A stretch of DNA of 64,000 nucleotides from NCBI RefSeq assembly GCF_017876545.1, contig NZ_JAGIOD010000001.1, positions 1,240,001-1,304,000 of the forward strand. Reading direction: 5' to 3'. The notes under the pieces were generated by a model. That model saw only the letters and a program-made list of their open reading frames with translations. It was not told the DNA's origin and searched no databases. Positions 55,528 through 64,000 of this stretch are shown here, one piece after another (within the stretch, counting starts at the first letter, position 1; each line of letters opens with the position of its first letter). Origin of the DNA: Brachybacterium sacelli (lineage in GTDB: Bacteria; Actinomycetota; Actinomycetes; Actinomycetales; Dermabacteraceae). The position numbers and the translations under genes are program-made.

Positions 55528-57330
55528 ATGCTGACCCGATTGCACGATGCCTTGCGCCTGCGCACTTCGCCGGCGATCTTCTTCAGCTCGGCGGCGATCA
55601 TCATCGCCTTCGTGATCGGGACGATCGTCTTCACCGACCCGCTCAACACAGTGGTCTCCGCGGCGTCGGACTGGCTGCTGACAAACCTGGGATGGTTCTA
55701 CATCCTGGGCGTGACAGTGTTCCTCGGGTTCCTCATCGTCATCGCGGTGGGGCGCTTCGGACGCGTCAAGCTCGGCCCTGACGAGGAGCCGCCGGAGCAT
55801 TCCGGAGGGGCCTGGTTCGCGATGCTGTTCGCCGCGGGGATCGGCTCGATCCTCATGTTCTGGGGAGTGGCCGAGCCGATCAGCCACTTCGGCGATCCGC
55901 CGCGCGGTCCCTCGATGGGCATCGAGGCGGGCACCTGGGGCGCCGCCAAGGACGCCATGAACTTCACCTATTACCACTTCACCCTGCACACGTGGACGAT
56001 CTTCACGCTGCCGGCACTGTGCTTCGCCTACTTCATCCACAAGCGCAATCTGCCGCCGCGCGTGAGTTCGATCTTCCAGCCGATCCTCGGTGAGGGCATC
56101 CACGGGCCGATCGGCAAGCTCATCGACGTCGTCGCGATCGTCGGCACGGTCTTCGGAATCGCCGTCTCGATCGGCCTCGGCACCCTGCAGATCAATGGCG
56201 GCATGAACCAGCTGTTCGGGATGCCGGAGAACGCCGGCTGGCAGTTGATCATTATCGGCGTGGTCTGTGGGCTCGCCCTCATCTCGGTCTCGCTGGGCCT
56301 CGACAAGGGCATCAAGGTGCTCTCGAACATCAACATCGTCACGGCCATCCTGCTGCTGATCTTCGTGCTGGTCGCGGGGGGATCGACGTTGTTCGTCCTC
56401 AAGGGCACCATCGAGTCCTTCGGCAGCTACCTGGTGAGCCTGCCCGAGCTCGCCCTGTGGAATGACACCTTCGCCAACACTGGCTGGCAGAACACGTGGA
56501 CGGTCTTTTACTGGGCCTGGACGATCACCTGGTCGCCGTTCGTGGGCATCTTCATTGCCCGCATCTCCAAGGGTCGGACCATCCGCCAGTTCGTCTCCGG
56601 CGTGCTCGCGGTGCCGTCCGCCTTCTCTGTCATCTGGTTCGGTATCTTCGGATACTCCTCCTTCGACATCGAGCTCAACGGTGAGGGTGGCCTGGTGGAC
56701 ACGGTCGTCGGTGAAGGGGACATCCCCGGAGCTCTGTTCGCCTTCCTCGATCATTACCCGGCAGCGTTCTTCGTCTCCGTCATCGCCATCATTCTGGTCA
56801 TCATCTTCTTCGTGACCTCGGTCGACTCCGCCGCCCTGGTCACCGACTCGATGGCGAACGGCCATGAGGACTTCAATCCGCTGGGTCAGCGCATCTTCTG
56901 GGGCCTCGCGATCGGTCTGATCACCGCGACGCTGCTGGTGTTCTCCGGGTCGAACGGTCTCGAGGCGCTCCAGTCGACGATCATCCTCGTCGGTCTGCCG
57001 TTCTTCGTCATGGGCTTCTTCCAGATGTACGCCCTCTACCGGGCGCTACGGGAGGATGCCGGCGAGCTTCCGCAAATGCGCACTCGGGAATGGGCGCAGG
57101 TGCTGCCGCCGGAGGAGTACGAGCGTCGCGAGGAGGACGAAGAGTTCGACACCGAGGACTATGTCGTCGAGCCGACCTACACCACCGAGATCCCCGTGAT
57201 GCGCGACCCCTATGAAGACGTCGAGGAGGTCGACGAGACCGAGGGCACCTCCGACCACGCCACCCTGCCGGCCCGAACGGGCAGCGCACGAGCCGATCTG
57301 CCAGAGGACGGGCGCTCCGAGTCGCGCTGA
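55528..57330 (+). CDS. BCCT-family carrier (betaine/carnitine/choline type)
   Basis: 600 aa with ~12 membrane helices. The family motif is clear in TWSPFVGIFIARISKGRTIR and in WFAMLFAAGIGSILMFWGVAEP. The glycine stretch reads GIGSI rather than the GMGIG of sodium-coupled BetP, which points towards the BetT-like choline branch (possibly proton-coupled). The C-terminal ~90 residues form an acidic cytoplasmic tail rich in Glu/Asp, unlike the basic osmosensory tail of BetP. Expected substrates are quaternary ammonium osmolytes. ATG 55528 follows GAGGAG. Confidence 0.9.
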   Translation: MLTRLHDALRLRTSPAIFFSSAAIIIAFVIGTIVFTDPLNTVVSAASDWLLTNLGWFYILGVTVFLGFLIVIAVGRFGRVKLGPDEEPPEHSGGAWFAMLFAAGIGSILMFWGVAEPISHFGDPPRGPSMGIEAGTWGAAKDAMNFTYYHFTLHTWTIFTLPALCFAYFIHKRNLPPRVSSIFQPILGEGIHGPIGKLIDVVAIVGTVFGIAVSIGLGTLQINGGMNQLFGMPENAGWQLIIIGVVCGLALISVSLGLDKGIKVLSNINIVTAILLLIFVLVAGGSTLFVLKGTIESFGSYLVSLPELALWNDTFANTGWQNTWTVFYWAWTITWSPFVGIFIARISKGRTIRQFVSGVLAVPSAFSVIWFGIFGYSSFDIELNGEGGLVDTVVGEGDIPGALFAFLDHYPAAFFVSVIAIILVIIFFVTSVDSAALVTDSMANGHEDFNPLGQRIFWGLAIGLITATLLVFSGSNGLEALQSTIILVGLPFFVMGFFQMYALYRALREDAGELPQMRTREWAQVLPPEEYERREEDEEFDTEDYVVEPTYTTEIPVMRDPYEDVEEVDETEGTSDHATLPARTGSARADLPEDGRSESR

Positions 57331-57429
57331 CGATGACGAGAGTCGACGCTCCGTGAATGGGGAAGGTCTGTGGTGGCATTGCGAGCGCGAGCAGCGCCTG
57401 GCCCTCGGGCCTCGAGCAGGTGAGCGTGC

Positions 57430-58425
57430 TCAGCGAGCCTCGCTCCGGTGTTTGTCGGCGCTGCGGCGGTAGTACATGGCGAGCACGGCACCGGAGAGGT
57501 TGTGCCAGATGGAGAAGATTGCGCCTGGCAGGGCGGCAGCCGGGCTGAAGGCGGTCGCGGCGAGTGTCGCAGCCAGGCCCGAGTTCTGCATTCCGACCTC
57601 GATCGAGGTGGTGCGGGCCGCCCGCTCGCCCTGCTTCAGCAGGCGCGCGAGCCAATAGCCGCAGAGGTAACCGATGCCGTTGTGGAGCACGACGGCCAGC
57701 AGCACCAGCGCGCCGGCGGAGACGATCGCCTCGGTGGAGCCGCTGACGACGGCGATCACCACGAGGGAGATGCCGACGACGCTGACCCACGGCAGCGCCG
57801 GCAGGACGCGGTCGACGAGGCGGCTGAGCAGCAAGCGGACCACGATGCCGCCGATGACGGGGATCAACACCATCTGCACGATGGACATCGCCATGTCGCC
57901 GGCGGCGATGGGCAGGTACGAGCCGGCCAGCCACAGGGTCAGCAGGGGGGTGAAGATCGGGGCGAGCAGGGTGGAGATCGAGGTCATCGTCACTGACAGG
58001 GCGGTGTCTGCCTTCGAGAGGTAGGAGATGACGTTCGAGCTGGTCCCGCCAGGGGCGCAGCCGACGAGGATCACGCCGACGGCGAGCTCCGGCGGAAGCT
58101 GCAGCAGGACGGAGACGCCCAGGCCCACCAGCGGCATGATCACATACTGGGCGACGACGCCGATCAGCACGGGCAGCGGCCGCCGGACGACCAGCGCGAA
58201 GTCGGGGATCGTCAGCGTCAGCCCCATCGCGAACATGATGACGCCGAGGAAGACGGACGTGAACGGCGCGATCGCCTGGCCTGCGGCGGGAACGAAGAAC
58301 GCGAAGGTGGCCGAGGCGAGGATCAAGGCCGGGAACACGGTCACCGCGATCCGCGCGGACCGGTCCTCCGACGAGAGCGCCGGGGCGTTCTTCCCGGTGG
58401 TGGGAGCTGGGGCTGAGGAGGTCAT
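57430..58425 (-). CDS. Bile acid:sodium symporter (BASS) family transporter
   Basis: 331 aa with about nine to ten helices. Diagnostic crossover motifs are GCAPGGTSSNVISYLSKAD and EVGMQNSGLAATLA, which form the sodium and substrate sites. Bacterial BASS proteins import organic anions such as pantoate or other carboxylates; bile acids are only the eukaryotic substrate. The substrate here is unknown. It converges on the BCCT gene with ~100 bases between them. Confidence 0.9.
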   Translation of the reverse strand: MTSSAPAPTTGKNAPALSSEDRSARIAVTVFPALILASATFAFFVPAAGQAIAPFTSVFLGVIMFAMGLTLTIPDFALVVRRPLPVLIGVVAQYVIMPLVGLGVSVLLQLPPELAVGVILVGCAPGGTSSNVISYLSKADTALSVTMTSISTLLAPIFTPLLTLWLAGSYLPIAAGDMAMSIVQMVLIPVIGGIVVRLLLSRLVDRVLPALPWVSVVGISLVVIAVVSGSTEAIVSAGALVLLAVVLHNGIGYLCGYWLARLLKQGERAARTTSIEVGMQNSGLAATLAATAFSPAAALPGAIFSIWHNLSGAVLAMYYRRSADKHRSEAR

Positions 58426-58521
58426 GCCGGAAGGCTACGACCGCGTCCGTCATGCGAGAACGGTGTCTCAGGATTTGGGGGTGCAGATCGCCGAGGACCT
58501 ACCCCTCCTGCCGTGCCGGGC

Positions 58522-60018
58522 TCAGGTCCGCTGTCGCGCCGGAACCGGCCAGGCGTGCACCGGATCCCCGGAGTCCACGGCAGCGCGGTACAGCCGCGTC
58601 ATCTCCGCCAGCGCCTCGGAGCGGCTCGCCCCGTGCACCTCGAGGGAGGTGACGGTATCGATCTGCCAGCGGGCGCCGTTGCGGCCGGTGCGGGCACGGC
58701 CGGTGAGGATCTCGCCGTAGTGCTCGGCCACGCCGGCGTCGGCCCCCAGATCCCGCAGCCCGTCCACGGCCAGCGGGATCAGCTGCTCGAGCAGCAGGTC
58801 CGCCACCCGGACCCGTCCCACCCGGGGCCAGCTCACCCGCGCCTCGAGACCCCAGCGGGCGCACTGCTGGAACGTCTCGTCGGCCTGTTCGAAGCTCATG
58901 CGTGACCACAGCGGCCGCCGCTCGTGCACGAGCGCATGGACGAGCCCGTAGAAGAAGGCGGCATTGGCCGCCATGTCCGCGGGCGTCGGCCCCGCCGGCA
59001 GCAGACGGTTCTCGAGCCGCAGGTGCGGCACATCGGTGCCGGGGTCGTAGATCGGGCGGTTCCAGCGCCACACCGTGCCGTTGTGCAGCATCAGCTCGTG
59101 CAGGCGCGGCGCCGATCCCTCGGTCAGCAGCGGCTCCTCCGCCATGTCCCGCGACTCGGGGATCAGCGCCGGGAACAGTCGCACGTTCTCCTCGAACAGG
59201 TCGAACATCGAGGTGATCCACCGTTCGCCGAACCACACCCGAGGGCGCACGCCCTGGGTCGCGTACTCGGGCGGCCGGGTGTCCAGGGCCTGCACGAAGG
59301 TGGGGATGCGGCTCTCGTGCCACAGCCGCTTGCCCAGCAGGAACGGCGAATTCGCGGCGAGCGCGATCTGAGGGCCGGCGATGGCCTGGGCGGCATTCCA
59401 TGCCGGGGCGAACTGCTCCGGTGGGACCTGGAGGTGGAGCTGCATCGAGGTGCAGGCCGACTCCGGCGCGATCGAATCGAAGGTGGCATCCAGACCCTTG
59501 CCCTCCCCCTCGATACGCAGGGTGATCTCCTCGCCGCGAGCCTCCATCACGCTGTTCTCGAGCGCCTCGTAGCGGGGCCCGGGCGCCCGCCAGGCATCGC
59601 CCGTGAACAGCTCCTCGGTGATGGTGGGGAGGTGGCCGATGGGGATCACCCGGGCGCCGCGGCGGCGGGCGGCGAGATCGGCGTGCTCGATCTTCTCCTC
59701 CAGCTCCCGCTCGAGGTCGCGCAACCCCGCGCCGGTGGGCCGGGTGACCGGGAGGTTGACCTCGAGGTTGAAGCGGCCGATCTCGTGGACGTACTCCTCG
59801 TCGTCCAGATCCTGCAGGAGCGTGTCGACCAGCAGCGCCGGGGCCATGTCCGCGACCTCGGCGAGGTTCATCTCCAGCTCGACACCGACGGTGCCTTCAT
59901 CGATGAACTCGGCGGTGTCCAGGAACGACTCGAACAGATCGAGGTTGCGGCGCAGCTCGTGGCGATAACGGGTGCGCTGGGAACGGGTGTACTCGGTGGT
60001 GCCGATCTCGCGTCCCAT
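58522..60018 (-). CDS. Glutamate-cysteine ligase-like protein (GCS2-related)
   Basis: 498 aa. The glutamine-synthetase-like fold of GCS2 enzymes is indicated by VGVELEMNLAEV, HEIGRFNLEVNLP, SACTSMQLHLQVP, ANSPFLLGKRLWHE and a C-terminal PHLRLENRLLPAGP. It should ligate glutamate to an amino-group substrate with ATP. Gamma-glutamylcysteine formation is the reference reaction, but mycothiol-using actinobacteria contain relatives with other roles. ATG 60018 (MGREIGTTEY) is preferred over the GTG or ATG further upstream. Confidence 0.8.
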   Translation of the reverse strand: MGREIGTTEYTRSQRTRYRHELRRNLDLFESFLDTAEFIDEGTVGVELEMNLAEVADMAPALLVDTLLQDLDDEEYVHEIGRFNLEVNLPVTRPTGAGLRDLERELEEKIEHADLAARRRGARVIPIGHLPTITEELFTGDAWRAPGPRYEALENSVMEARGEEITLRIEGEGKGLDATFDSIAPESACTSMQLHLQVPPEQFAPAWNAAQAIAGPQIALAANSPFLLGKRLWHESRIPTFVQALDTRPPEYATQGVRPRVWFGERWITSMFDLFEENVRLFPALIPESRDMAEEPLLTEGSAPRLHELMLHNGTVWRWNRPIYDPGTDVPHLRLENRLLPAGPTPADMAANAAFFYGLVHALVHERRPLWSRMSFEQADETFQQCARWGLEARVSWPRVGRVRVADLLLEQLIPLAVDGLRDLGADAGVAEHYGEILTGRARTGRNGARWQIDTVTSLEVHGASRSEALAEMTRLYRAAVDSGDPVHAWPVPARQRT

Positions 60019-60083
60019 GGGAACCTCCGGGCCGTGACGGGGCAGGTGCCGTTCATCCAAGCACGCCCGGCCGCGGGGACGAA

Positions 60084-60108
60084 GTCGGCGCCGCGATGCG
60101 GCGTCGAC
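60084..60108 (-). terminator. Hairpin downstream of the OFA-type MFS gene
   Basis: GTCGGCGCCGC (60084-60094), loop GAT, GCGGCGTCGAC (60098-60108): an 11-bp stem with one mismatch, 23 bases after the MFS stop on the minus strand. There is no U-tract. Confidence 0.45.
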
Positions 60109-60131
60109 GATCCCTTCCGTCCCGGCGCGCG

Positions 60132-61655
60132 TCAGGCCGTGAACAGGGCCACCGCGCGCACGGCCGTCTCGACCAGTCCGTAGGCGAGGGCGGCCACGAC
60201 GAGCACAGCCAGGATCGACGCCGCGACCTTGTGGCCGGCCCCTGCCGCCTCGTGCGCGGCCGCCCCGCCGTTGCCGGTGATCGCCTCATGGGCGCCGGCA
60301 CGGTCGGCCTCGCTCTTGCGCTCGACGACGGCGTCGTCCTCGAAGTGGGACTCGTCGACCTTCCGGATCAGCAGGTTCGCCACGAAGCCGACCGCGAGGA
60401 TGCCCGCCATCAGCCACATGGAGAGCCGGTACAGGTCCATCCCGGAGTTCCCGGCGGCGCTCTGCGACTCGACGATGCTGTTGACCAGCAGGGGGCCAGC
60501 GATGCCCGCGGCGGACCACGCGGTGAGCAGACGGCCGTGGATGGCCCCCACCTGGTAGACGCCGAACAGATCCCGCAGATAGGCCGGAACGGTCGAGAAG
60601 CCGCCGCCGTAGAACGAGATGATCACCAGCGCGGAGAGCACGAAGACCGCCAGCGAGGAGGAGCCGAGGCTGGCGATCACGACGTACAGGATCGCGCCGA
60701 CGGCCAGGTAGAGCGCGTAGTTGAGCTTGCGGCCGAGGTAGTCCGAGGTCGTGGACCACACGAAGCGACCGGCCATGTTGGCCAGCGACAGCAGGCCGAC
60801 GAAGCCCGCGGCCGCGGCGGCCGCGACACCGAAGCCGTCCGTGATCATCGGGGAGGCGTTCTCGAGGATCCCGATGCCGGCCGTGACGTTCGTGAACAGG
60901 ACGATCCACAGCAGCCAGAACTGCGGGGTGCGGATCGACTGTTTCGCGGAGACGGAGCCGGCAGCCCGGGCAGCGCCGGTGGTCGACGTGGCGGGGTCGT
61001 ACCCGGTCGGTGTCCAGTCCGGGTGCGGTAGGCGGATCACGTAGGCGCCCAGGGCGATCGCGAGCAGGTAGCAGGCACCGAGCGTGAGGAAGGTGGGGGT
61101 GAGGCCTGCGACCAGATGGGCGGGCTCCTGGCCACCGCCGAAGAGCGCCATCAGCTTGTTCGAGGCGGGGCTGGCGATGAGGGCGCCGCCACCGAAGCCC
61201 ATGATGGCCAGCCCCGTCGCTAGGCCGGGCCGGTCCGGGAACCACTTCATCAACGTGGAGACCGGAGCGATGTAACCGATGCCTAGGCCGATGCCGCCGA
61301 TCACCCCGTAGCCGAGGTAGACCAGCCACAGCTGGCCGCTCGCGATGCCGAGCGCGGAGACCAGGAAGCCGAGCACCCAGAACCCGCCGGCGGCGACCAT
61401 CGCCATCCGCGGTCCGACCCGCTCGACCCAGGTGCCGGCGACCGCCGAGGAGATGCCGAGCATGGCGATGGCGAGGGAGAAGATCCAGCCGACGGCGACC
61501 TCGCCGACGTCGAAGCGGTTCTCGAACGGGGTCTTGAAGACGCTGAAGGCGTACACCTGGCCGATGCACAGGTGGATGGCCAGTGCGGCCGGGGGGATGA
61601 ACCAGCGATTGAACGCCACCGGGGCGATGATCGCGGTGCGGTCGAGGACGGACAT
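60132..61655 (-). CDS. OFA-family MFS transporter (oxalate/formate antiporter-like)
   Basis: 507 aa with 12 helices. OFA features: FIPPAALAIHLCIGQVYAFSVF at helix 1, IGGIGLGIGYIAPVSTLMKWFPDRPGLATG around helices 4-5, and GRFVWSTTSDYLGRK after helix 7. The family exchanges small carboxylates such as oxalate, formate, pyruvate or lactate. A hydrophilic insertion lies between the halves and a long helix-ending tail at the C-terminus. ATG 61655 has CGGAGG upstream. It neighbours remnants of a carboxylate transporter locus. Confidence 0.88.
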   Translation of the reverse strand: MSVLDRTAIIAPVAFNRWFIPPAALAIHLCIGQVYAFSVFKTPFENRFDVGEVAVGWIFSLAIAMLGISSAVAGTWVERVGPRMAMVAAGGFWVLGFLVSALGIASGQLWLVYLGYGVIGGIGLGIGYIAPVSTLMKWFPDRPGLATGLAIMGFGGGALIASPASNKLMALFGGGQEPAHLVAGLTPTFLTLGACYLLAIALGAYVIRLPHPDWTPTGYDPATSTTGAARAAGSVSAKQSIRTPQFWLLWIVLFTNVTAGIGILENASPMITDGFGVAAAAAAGFVGLLSLANMAGRFVWSTTSDYLGRKLNYALYLAVGAILYVVIASLGSSSLAVFVLSALVIISFYGGGFSTVPAYLRDLFGVYQVGAIHGRLLTAWSAAGIAGPLLVNSIVESQSAAGNSGMDLYRLSMWLMAGILAVGFVANLLIRKVDESHFEDDAVVERKSEADRAGAHEAITGNGGAAAHEAAGAGHKVAASILAVLVVAALAYGLVETAVRAVALFTA

Positions 61656-61802
61656 GGGGCCTCCGGGGAAAGAGATGAGGGCGGCCACGCAGACGCCCTC
61701 CGGGGAGGATAGGGTTTTCCGGCTCCTGCGCGGGAACCTTCCGGCGTGGCGCCCTCTCTGGTCGTGCGCACTGCCTGGTCGGTACCGCCTCGGGAGCAGG
61801 GC

Positions 61803-62040
61803 TCAGCCTGCGGCGGCGGCCTGGCGGGCAGCCCGGCGGTGGCGTAGGTGCTGGATGACGGACACGACCACGATTCCGGCCAGCAGGACATACACGATGA
61901 GCGTGATCGGGCTGCTGACCAGGATAGACGGATCGCCCTCGGAGACGGCGAGCGCACGGCGCAGCTCCGTCTCCGCGAGCGGGCCGAGGATCACGCCGAT
62001 CAGCAGCGGCGCCATCGGCATCCCGAACTGCCGCAGAGCG
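61803..62040 (-). pseudogene. tctA: tctA remnant: C-terminal ~78 codons of a tripartite tricarboxylate transporter permease
   Basis: The minus strand reads LRQFGMPMAPLLIGVILGPL, then AETELRRALAVSEGDPSILV, a hydrophobic helix and HLRHRRAARQAAAAG before the TGA at 61803. This matches the C-terminal end of TctA-family permeases (the GxPxAPLxxGxxLGP...LRRAL...GD segment). A full TctA is ~500 aa; everything upstream is missing and the sequence switches abruptly at 62041-62056 to a GntR-type fragment on the opposite strand. No start codon context remains. Confidence 0.75.
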
Positions 62041-62052
62041 TCGACCGGCAGA

Positions 62053-62415
62053 CCGTCATGCAGGTCTATGACGTGCGCATCCTGCTCGAGGAGCAGGTGA
62101 CCGGGGACGCCGCGCTGCACCGCACCGTCCGGGACATGCTGCGACTGGAAGCGCTGGTCCAGCGGGACCGGGAGCTGGAGGTGAGGGACGACGCGGTGCT
62201 GCGTCGCAGCAACCTCGAGTTCCATCGCGCCGTCTGGGCCGCCTCGCACAACCCGGTGCTGCAGGAGCTGCTCGAGGCGATCGACGGACGCGACGCCGAG
62301 GCGGCACGTGCCGTCGCCCGCCGCCACTTCGAGACCGCGCGGCGCATCCGGTTGGGCATCCTCCACCGCGCGGCGCTCGAGGAGACGACCGGGGCCCGCG
62401 AGGGGGCTGACCCGG
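62053..62415 (+). pseudogene. gntR remnant: FCD effector domain without HTH
   Basis: The plus strand reads MQVYDVRILLEEQVTGDAAL, then LRRSNLEFHRAVWAASHNPV and AIDGRDAEAARAVARRHFET: the FCD ligand-binding domain of a FadR-type GntR regulator. The winged helix is absent. About 30-35 residues are also missing between QELLE and AIDGRD (the segment that normally ends in a metal-ligand His), with the frame retained. No stop follows at the natural end; the frame runs into the convergent MFS gene. Confidence 0.75.
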
Positions 62416-63753
62416 TCAGGCCGCCACGGTGTCGTCGGCCCGGGGCCCTGGTTCCGTGTCCTGCTGCTGCCGCAACTGCCGTGCTGCGGCCACCGAGGCC
62501 GCCAGAGTCACCGCCGACATCGCCACCAGCACGAGGCCGGGGTGCCACCACGCCTGCGCCGTCCAGGTGCCCAGCGCCGAGGTCAGCAGCGGGACGAATC
62601 CGCCCACGGTCGCGGCCACCGCGTAGGCCACCGAGAGGGCGGTGTAGCGGAAACGGCCGGGGAAGAGGTCGCTCATCAGCCCGCCGAGGGCCGCCCAGGA
62701 CATGGTGGGCAGGATGCCGCCGATCACCATCATCGCCACCAGCACTCCGAATCCGGCGGACTGCAGCAGGAAGTACATCGGGAAGGCGATCAGGGCGGTG
62801 CCCAGGGCGCCGATGCCGACCACCAGGGACGAGCTGGTGCGTGCGGCGAGCGCTCCGAACAGCGGCACGGTGACCAGCTGCAGCAGGGAACCGATCGTCG
62901 CGGCGCTCAGCAGCTGCAGGAAGGGATACCCGAGCACGACGGCGCCGTAGTTCATCGTGTAGGTGTTCATCAGGGCGTAGGAACCGATGCCCAGCTGGGC
63001 GGCCGCGACGGCGATGAGCAGCGCGAGCGGACGGGTGCGGAACAGGGCGAGCACAGGCCGGCGGGCGCGACCCTCCGTGCTGGCCAGGCGCGAGAACACA
63101 GGCGTCTCCTCGACGGCGCGACGCAGGTACAGCGAGACCAGCAGCAGCGGTACGGCGAGGAAGAAGGGCACTCGCCATCCCCACTCCTGCATGGCCTGCT
63201 CGGGAAGCGTCAGCGAGAGCACGATGAACACCGCGGCGGAGAGGATCGAGCCGATCGGCGAGCCGAGCTGCGGGATCGCCGCGTAGAACGCCCGCTTCAG
63301 GGGGTGGGCGTGCTCGGTGGCCAGCAGCACGGAGCCGCCCCATTCGCCGCCCAGGGAGATGCCCTGGACCAGACGCAGGACGACGAGTCCGATCGCGCCC
63401 AGCCAGCCGGCCTGGGCAAAGGTGGGCAGCAGGCCGATGAGCCCGGTGGCCACGCCCATCAGCGTCACGGTCCACAGCAGCGTGGTGCGCCGGCCGAGAC
63501 GATCGCCCATGTGCCCGAAGAGCAGGGCGCCGACGGGGCGGATCACGAAGGAGACCGCGATCGTGCTGAAGGAGGCCAGTGCGGCACCGGCGGCGCCCAG
63601 GGGCTCGAAGAACAGCGGCCCGACGAAGAACGCGGAGAAGTAGGCGTAGAGGTAGAAGTCGAACTGTTCGAGCGAGGTGCCGACCATGGACGCCCAGGCG
63701 ATGCGCCAGGGCGAGCGGGTGGCGCGGGGCCTCGGGGGAGCCGATGGAGTCAT
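62416..63753 (-). CDS. MHS-family MFS transporter (metabolite:H+ symporter)
   Basis: 445 aa with 12 helices. MHS hallmarks are ASMVGTSLEQFDFYLYAYFS at helix 1, FVIRPVGALLFGHMGDRLGRR between helices 2 and 3, and LVQGISLGGEWGGSVLL at helix 4. Relatives include ShiA, ProP, KgtP and CitA, which import small carboxylates or osmolytes with protons. ATG 63753 (MTPSAPPRP) is the last good start before homology. The gene converges on the gntR remnant, consistent with a carboxylate-uptake neighbourhood. Confidence 0.9.
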   Translation of the reverse strand: MTPSAPPRPRATRSPWRIAWASMVGTSLEQFDFYLYAYFSAFFVGPLFFEPLGAAGAALASFSTIAVSFVIRPVGALLFGHMGDRLGRRTTLLWTVTLMGVATGLIGLLPTFAQAGWLGAIGLVVLRLVQGISLGGEWGGSVLLATEHAHPLKRAFYAAIPQLGSPIGSILSAAVFIVLSLTLPEQAMQEWGWRVPFFLAVPLLLVSLYLRRAVEETPVFSRLASTEGRARRPVLALFRTRPLALLIAVAAAQLGIGSYALMNTYTMNYGAVVLGYPFLQLLSAATIGSLLQLVTVPLFGALAARTSSSLVVGIGALGTALIAFPMYFLLQSAGFGVLVAMMVIGGILPTMSWAALGGLMSDLFPGRFRYTALSVAYAVAATVGGFVPLLTSALGTWTAQAWWHPGLVLVAMSAVTLAASVAAARQLRQQQDTEPGPRADDTVAA

Positions 63754-63871
63754 GGTCTCTCGCTTCCTGCCGCGCCCGGACGCCCGGCGCCGTTCACTGT
63801 AGGCAGGTGCCGGGGCACGTGGAGCGACAGGGCGACGGGCCTCACAGGCCGGCGGCCACCTGCTCTGCTGC

Positions 63872-63901
63872 GGGGCGCCGGGAGGGGCGCCGGGAGGGGC
63901 G
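63872..63901. repeat. Short tandem repeat in the right-end non-coding stretch
   Basis: Two and a half copies of the 12-base unit GGGGCGCCGGGA. It sits ~120 bases upstream of the MHS transporter start, in the 247 bases at the window end where I otherwise see no gene. Confidence 0.6.
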
Positions 63902-64000
63902 ACGCCGGGGACGGCCGGGCGGTGGGGCCGCCGACTTAGAGTCAGCGATTCCGTGACCCCGATCACACGATCGCGCCAGGGCGTGCCCTTCTGGTCACCG

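Noticed and set aside
61848..62873. 341-codon plus-strand frame across 61848-62873
   Set aside because: It is a chimera of the antisense of tctA, a genuine FCD fragment and the antisense of the MHS gene; only the middle part has homology.

Overview
The window is chromosomal DNA from a high-GC actinobacterium. Three things point to this: the 16S rRNA text, near-exclusive G/C at third codon positions, and several genes whose ATG lies 6 to 7 bases after a TAnnnT-like -10 box with no Shine-Dalgarno sequence. The rRNA and gene content look most like Micrococcales, and from memory of the 16S text Dermabacteraceae/Brachybacterium. That placement is an inference. No phage, insertion sequence, CRISPR array or replication origin was seen.

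Layout. 1-5.7 kb: a NarL-type two-component pair (regulator cut by the window edge), a DUF4037 nucleotidyltransferase-like protein, a divergent HxlR repressor and flavodoxin-fold oxidoreductase pair, and an ABC-F ATPase. 5.8-9.2 kb: the methionine importer metNIQ, then a short-chain dehydrogenase. 9.2-13.5 kb: tandem oligopeptidase B paralogues, one with an intact catalytic triad and one with all three residues lost. 14.1-22.8 kb: an XRE-type regulator, then a ROK repressor divergent from a five-gene family-5 ABC importer. That operon ends with a tiny coupled ORF and a LacI-type sensor lacking its DNA-binding domain. 22.9-29.8 kb: a universal stress protein, tRNA-Ser(CGA), and a complete 16S-23S-5S rRNA operon with promoter, 23S processing stalk and terminator.

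29.9-49 kb holds mostly housekeeping and stress genes: an MFS pump, HPr, TetR, M20 peptidase, Dps, PadR with an RG-rich tail, the coupled SseA-SufE sulfur-transfer pair, a VOC protein, a type I phosphodiesterase, asparaginase, an SRPBCC protein, RlmC, DUF3817, GPP34 and the helicase HrpB. 49-55.2 kb is an accessory islet. It has a WXG100-type protein with a long C-terminal extension, a companion of unknown function, a membrane protein, a lipoprotein, a protein with a HicA-like C-terminal domain, a MerR/DUF2306 pair and a DUF4352-type membrane-anchored protein. The WXG100 operon and the DUF4352 gene share an almost identical 40-bp upstream element at the same distance from the start codon, so they are probably co-regulated.

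55.5-63.8 kb is transport-rich: a BCCT carrier, a bile-acid/sodium symporter family carrier, a glutamate-cysteine ligase-like enzyme, an OFA-type MFS and an MHS-type MFS carrier. Between the two MFS genes is a deletion scar. The last ~78 codons of a tctA permease on one strand are joined to the effector domain of a GntR/FCD regulator on the other, as expected if one deletion removed a divergent tripartite-tricarboxylate-transporter locus.

The strongest candidates for something undescribed are the inactive oligopeptidase paralogue, the shared promoter element tying the WXG100 operon to the DUF4352 gene, the HicA-like fusion, the headless LacI sensor with its coupled micro-ORF, and the tctA/gntR scar.
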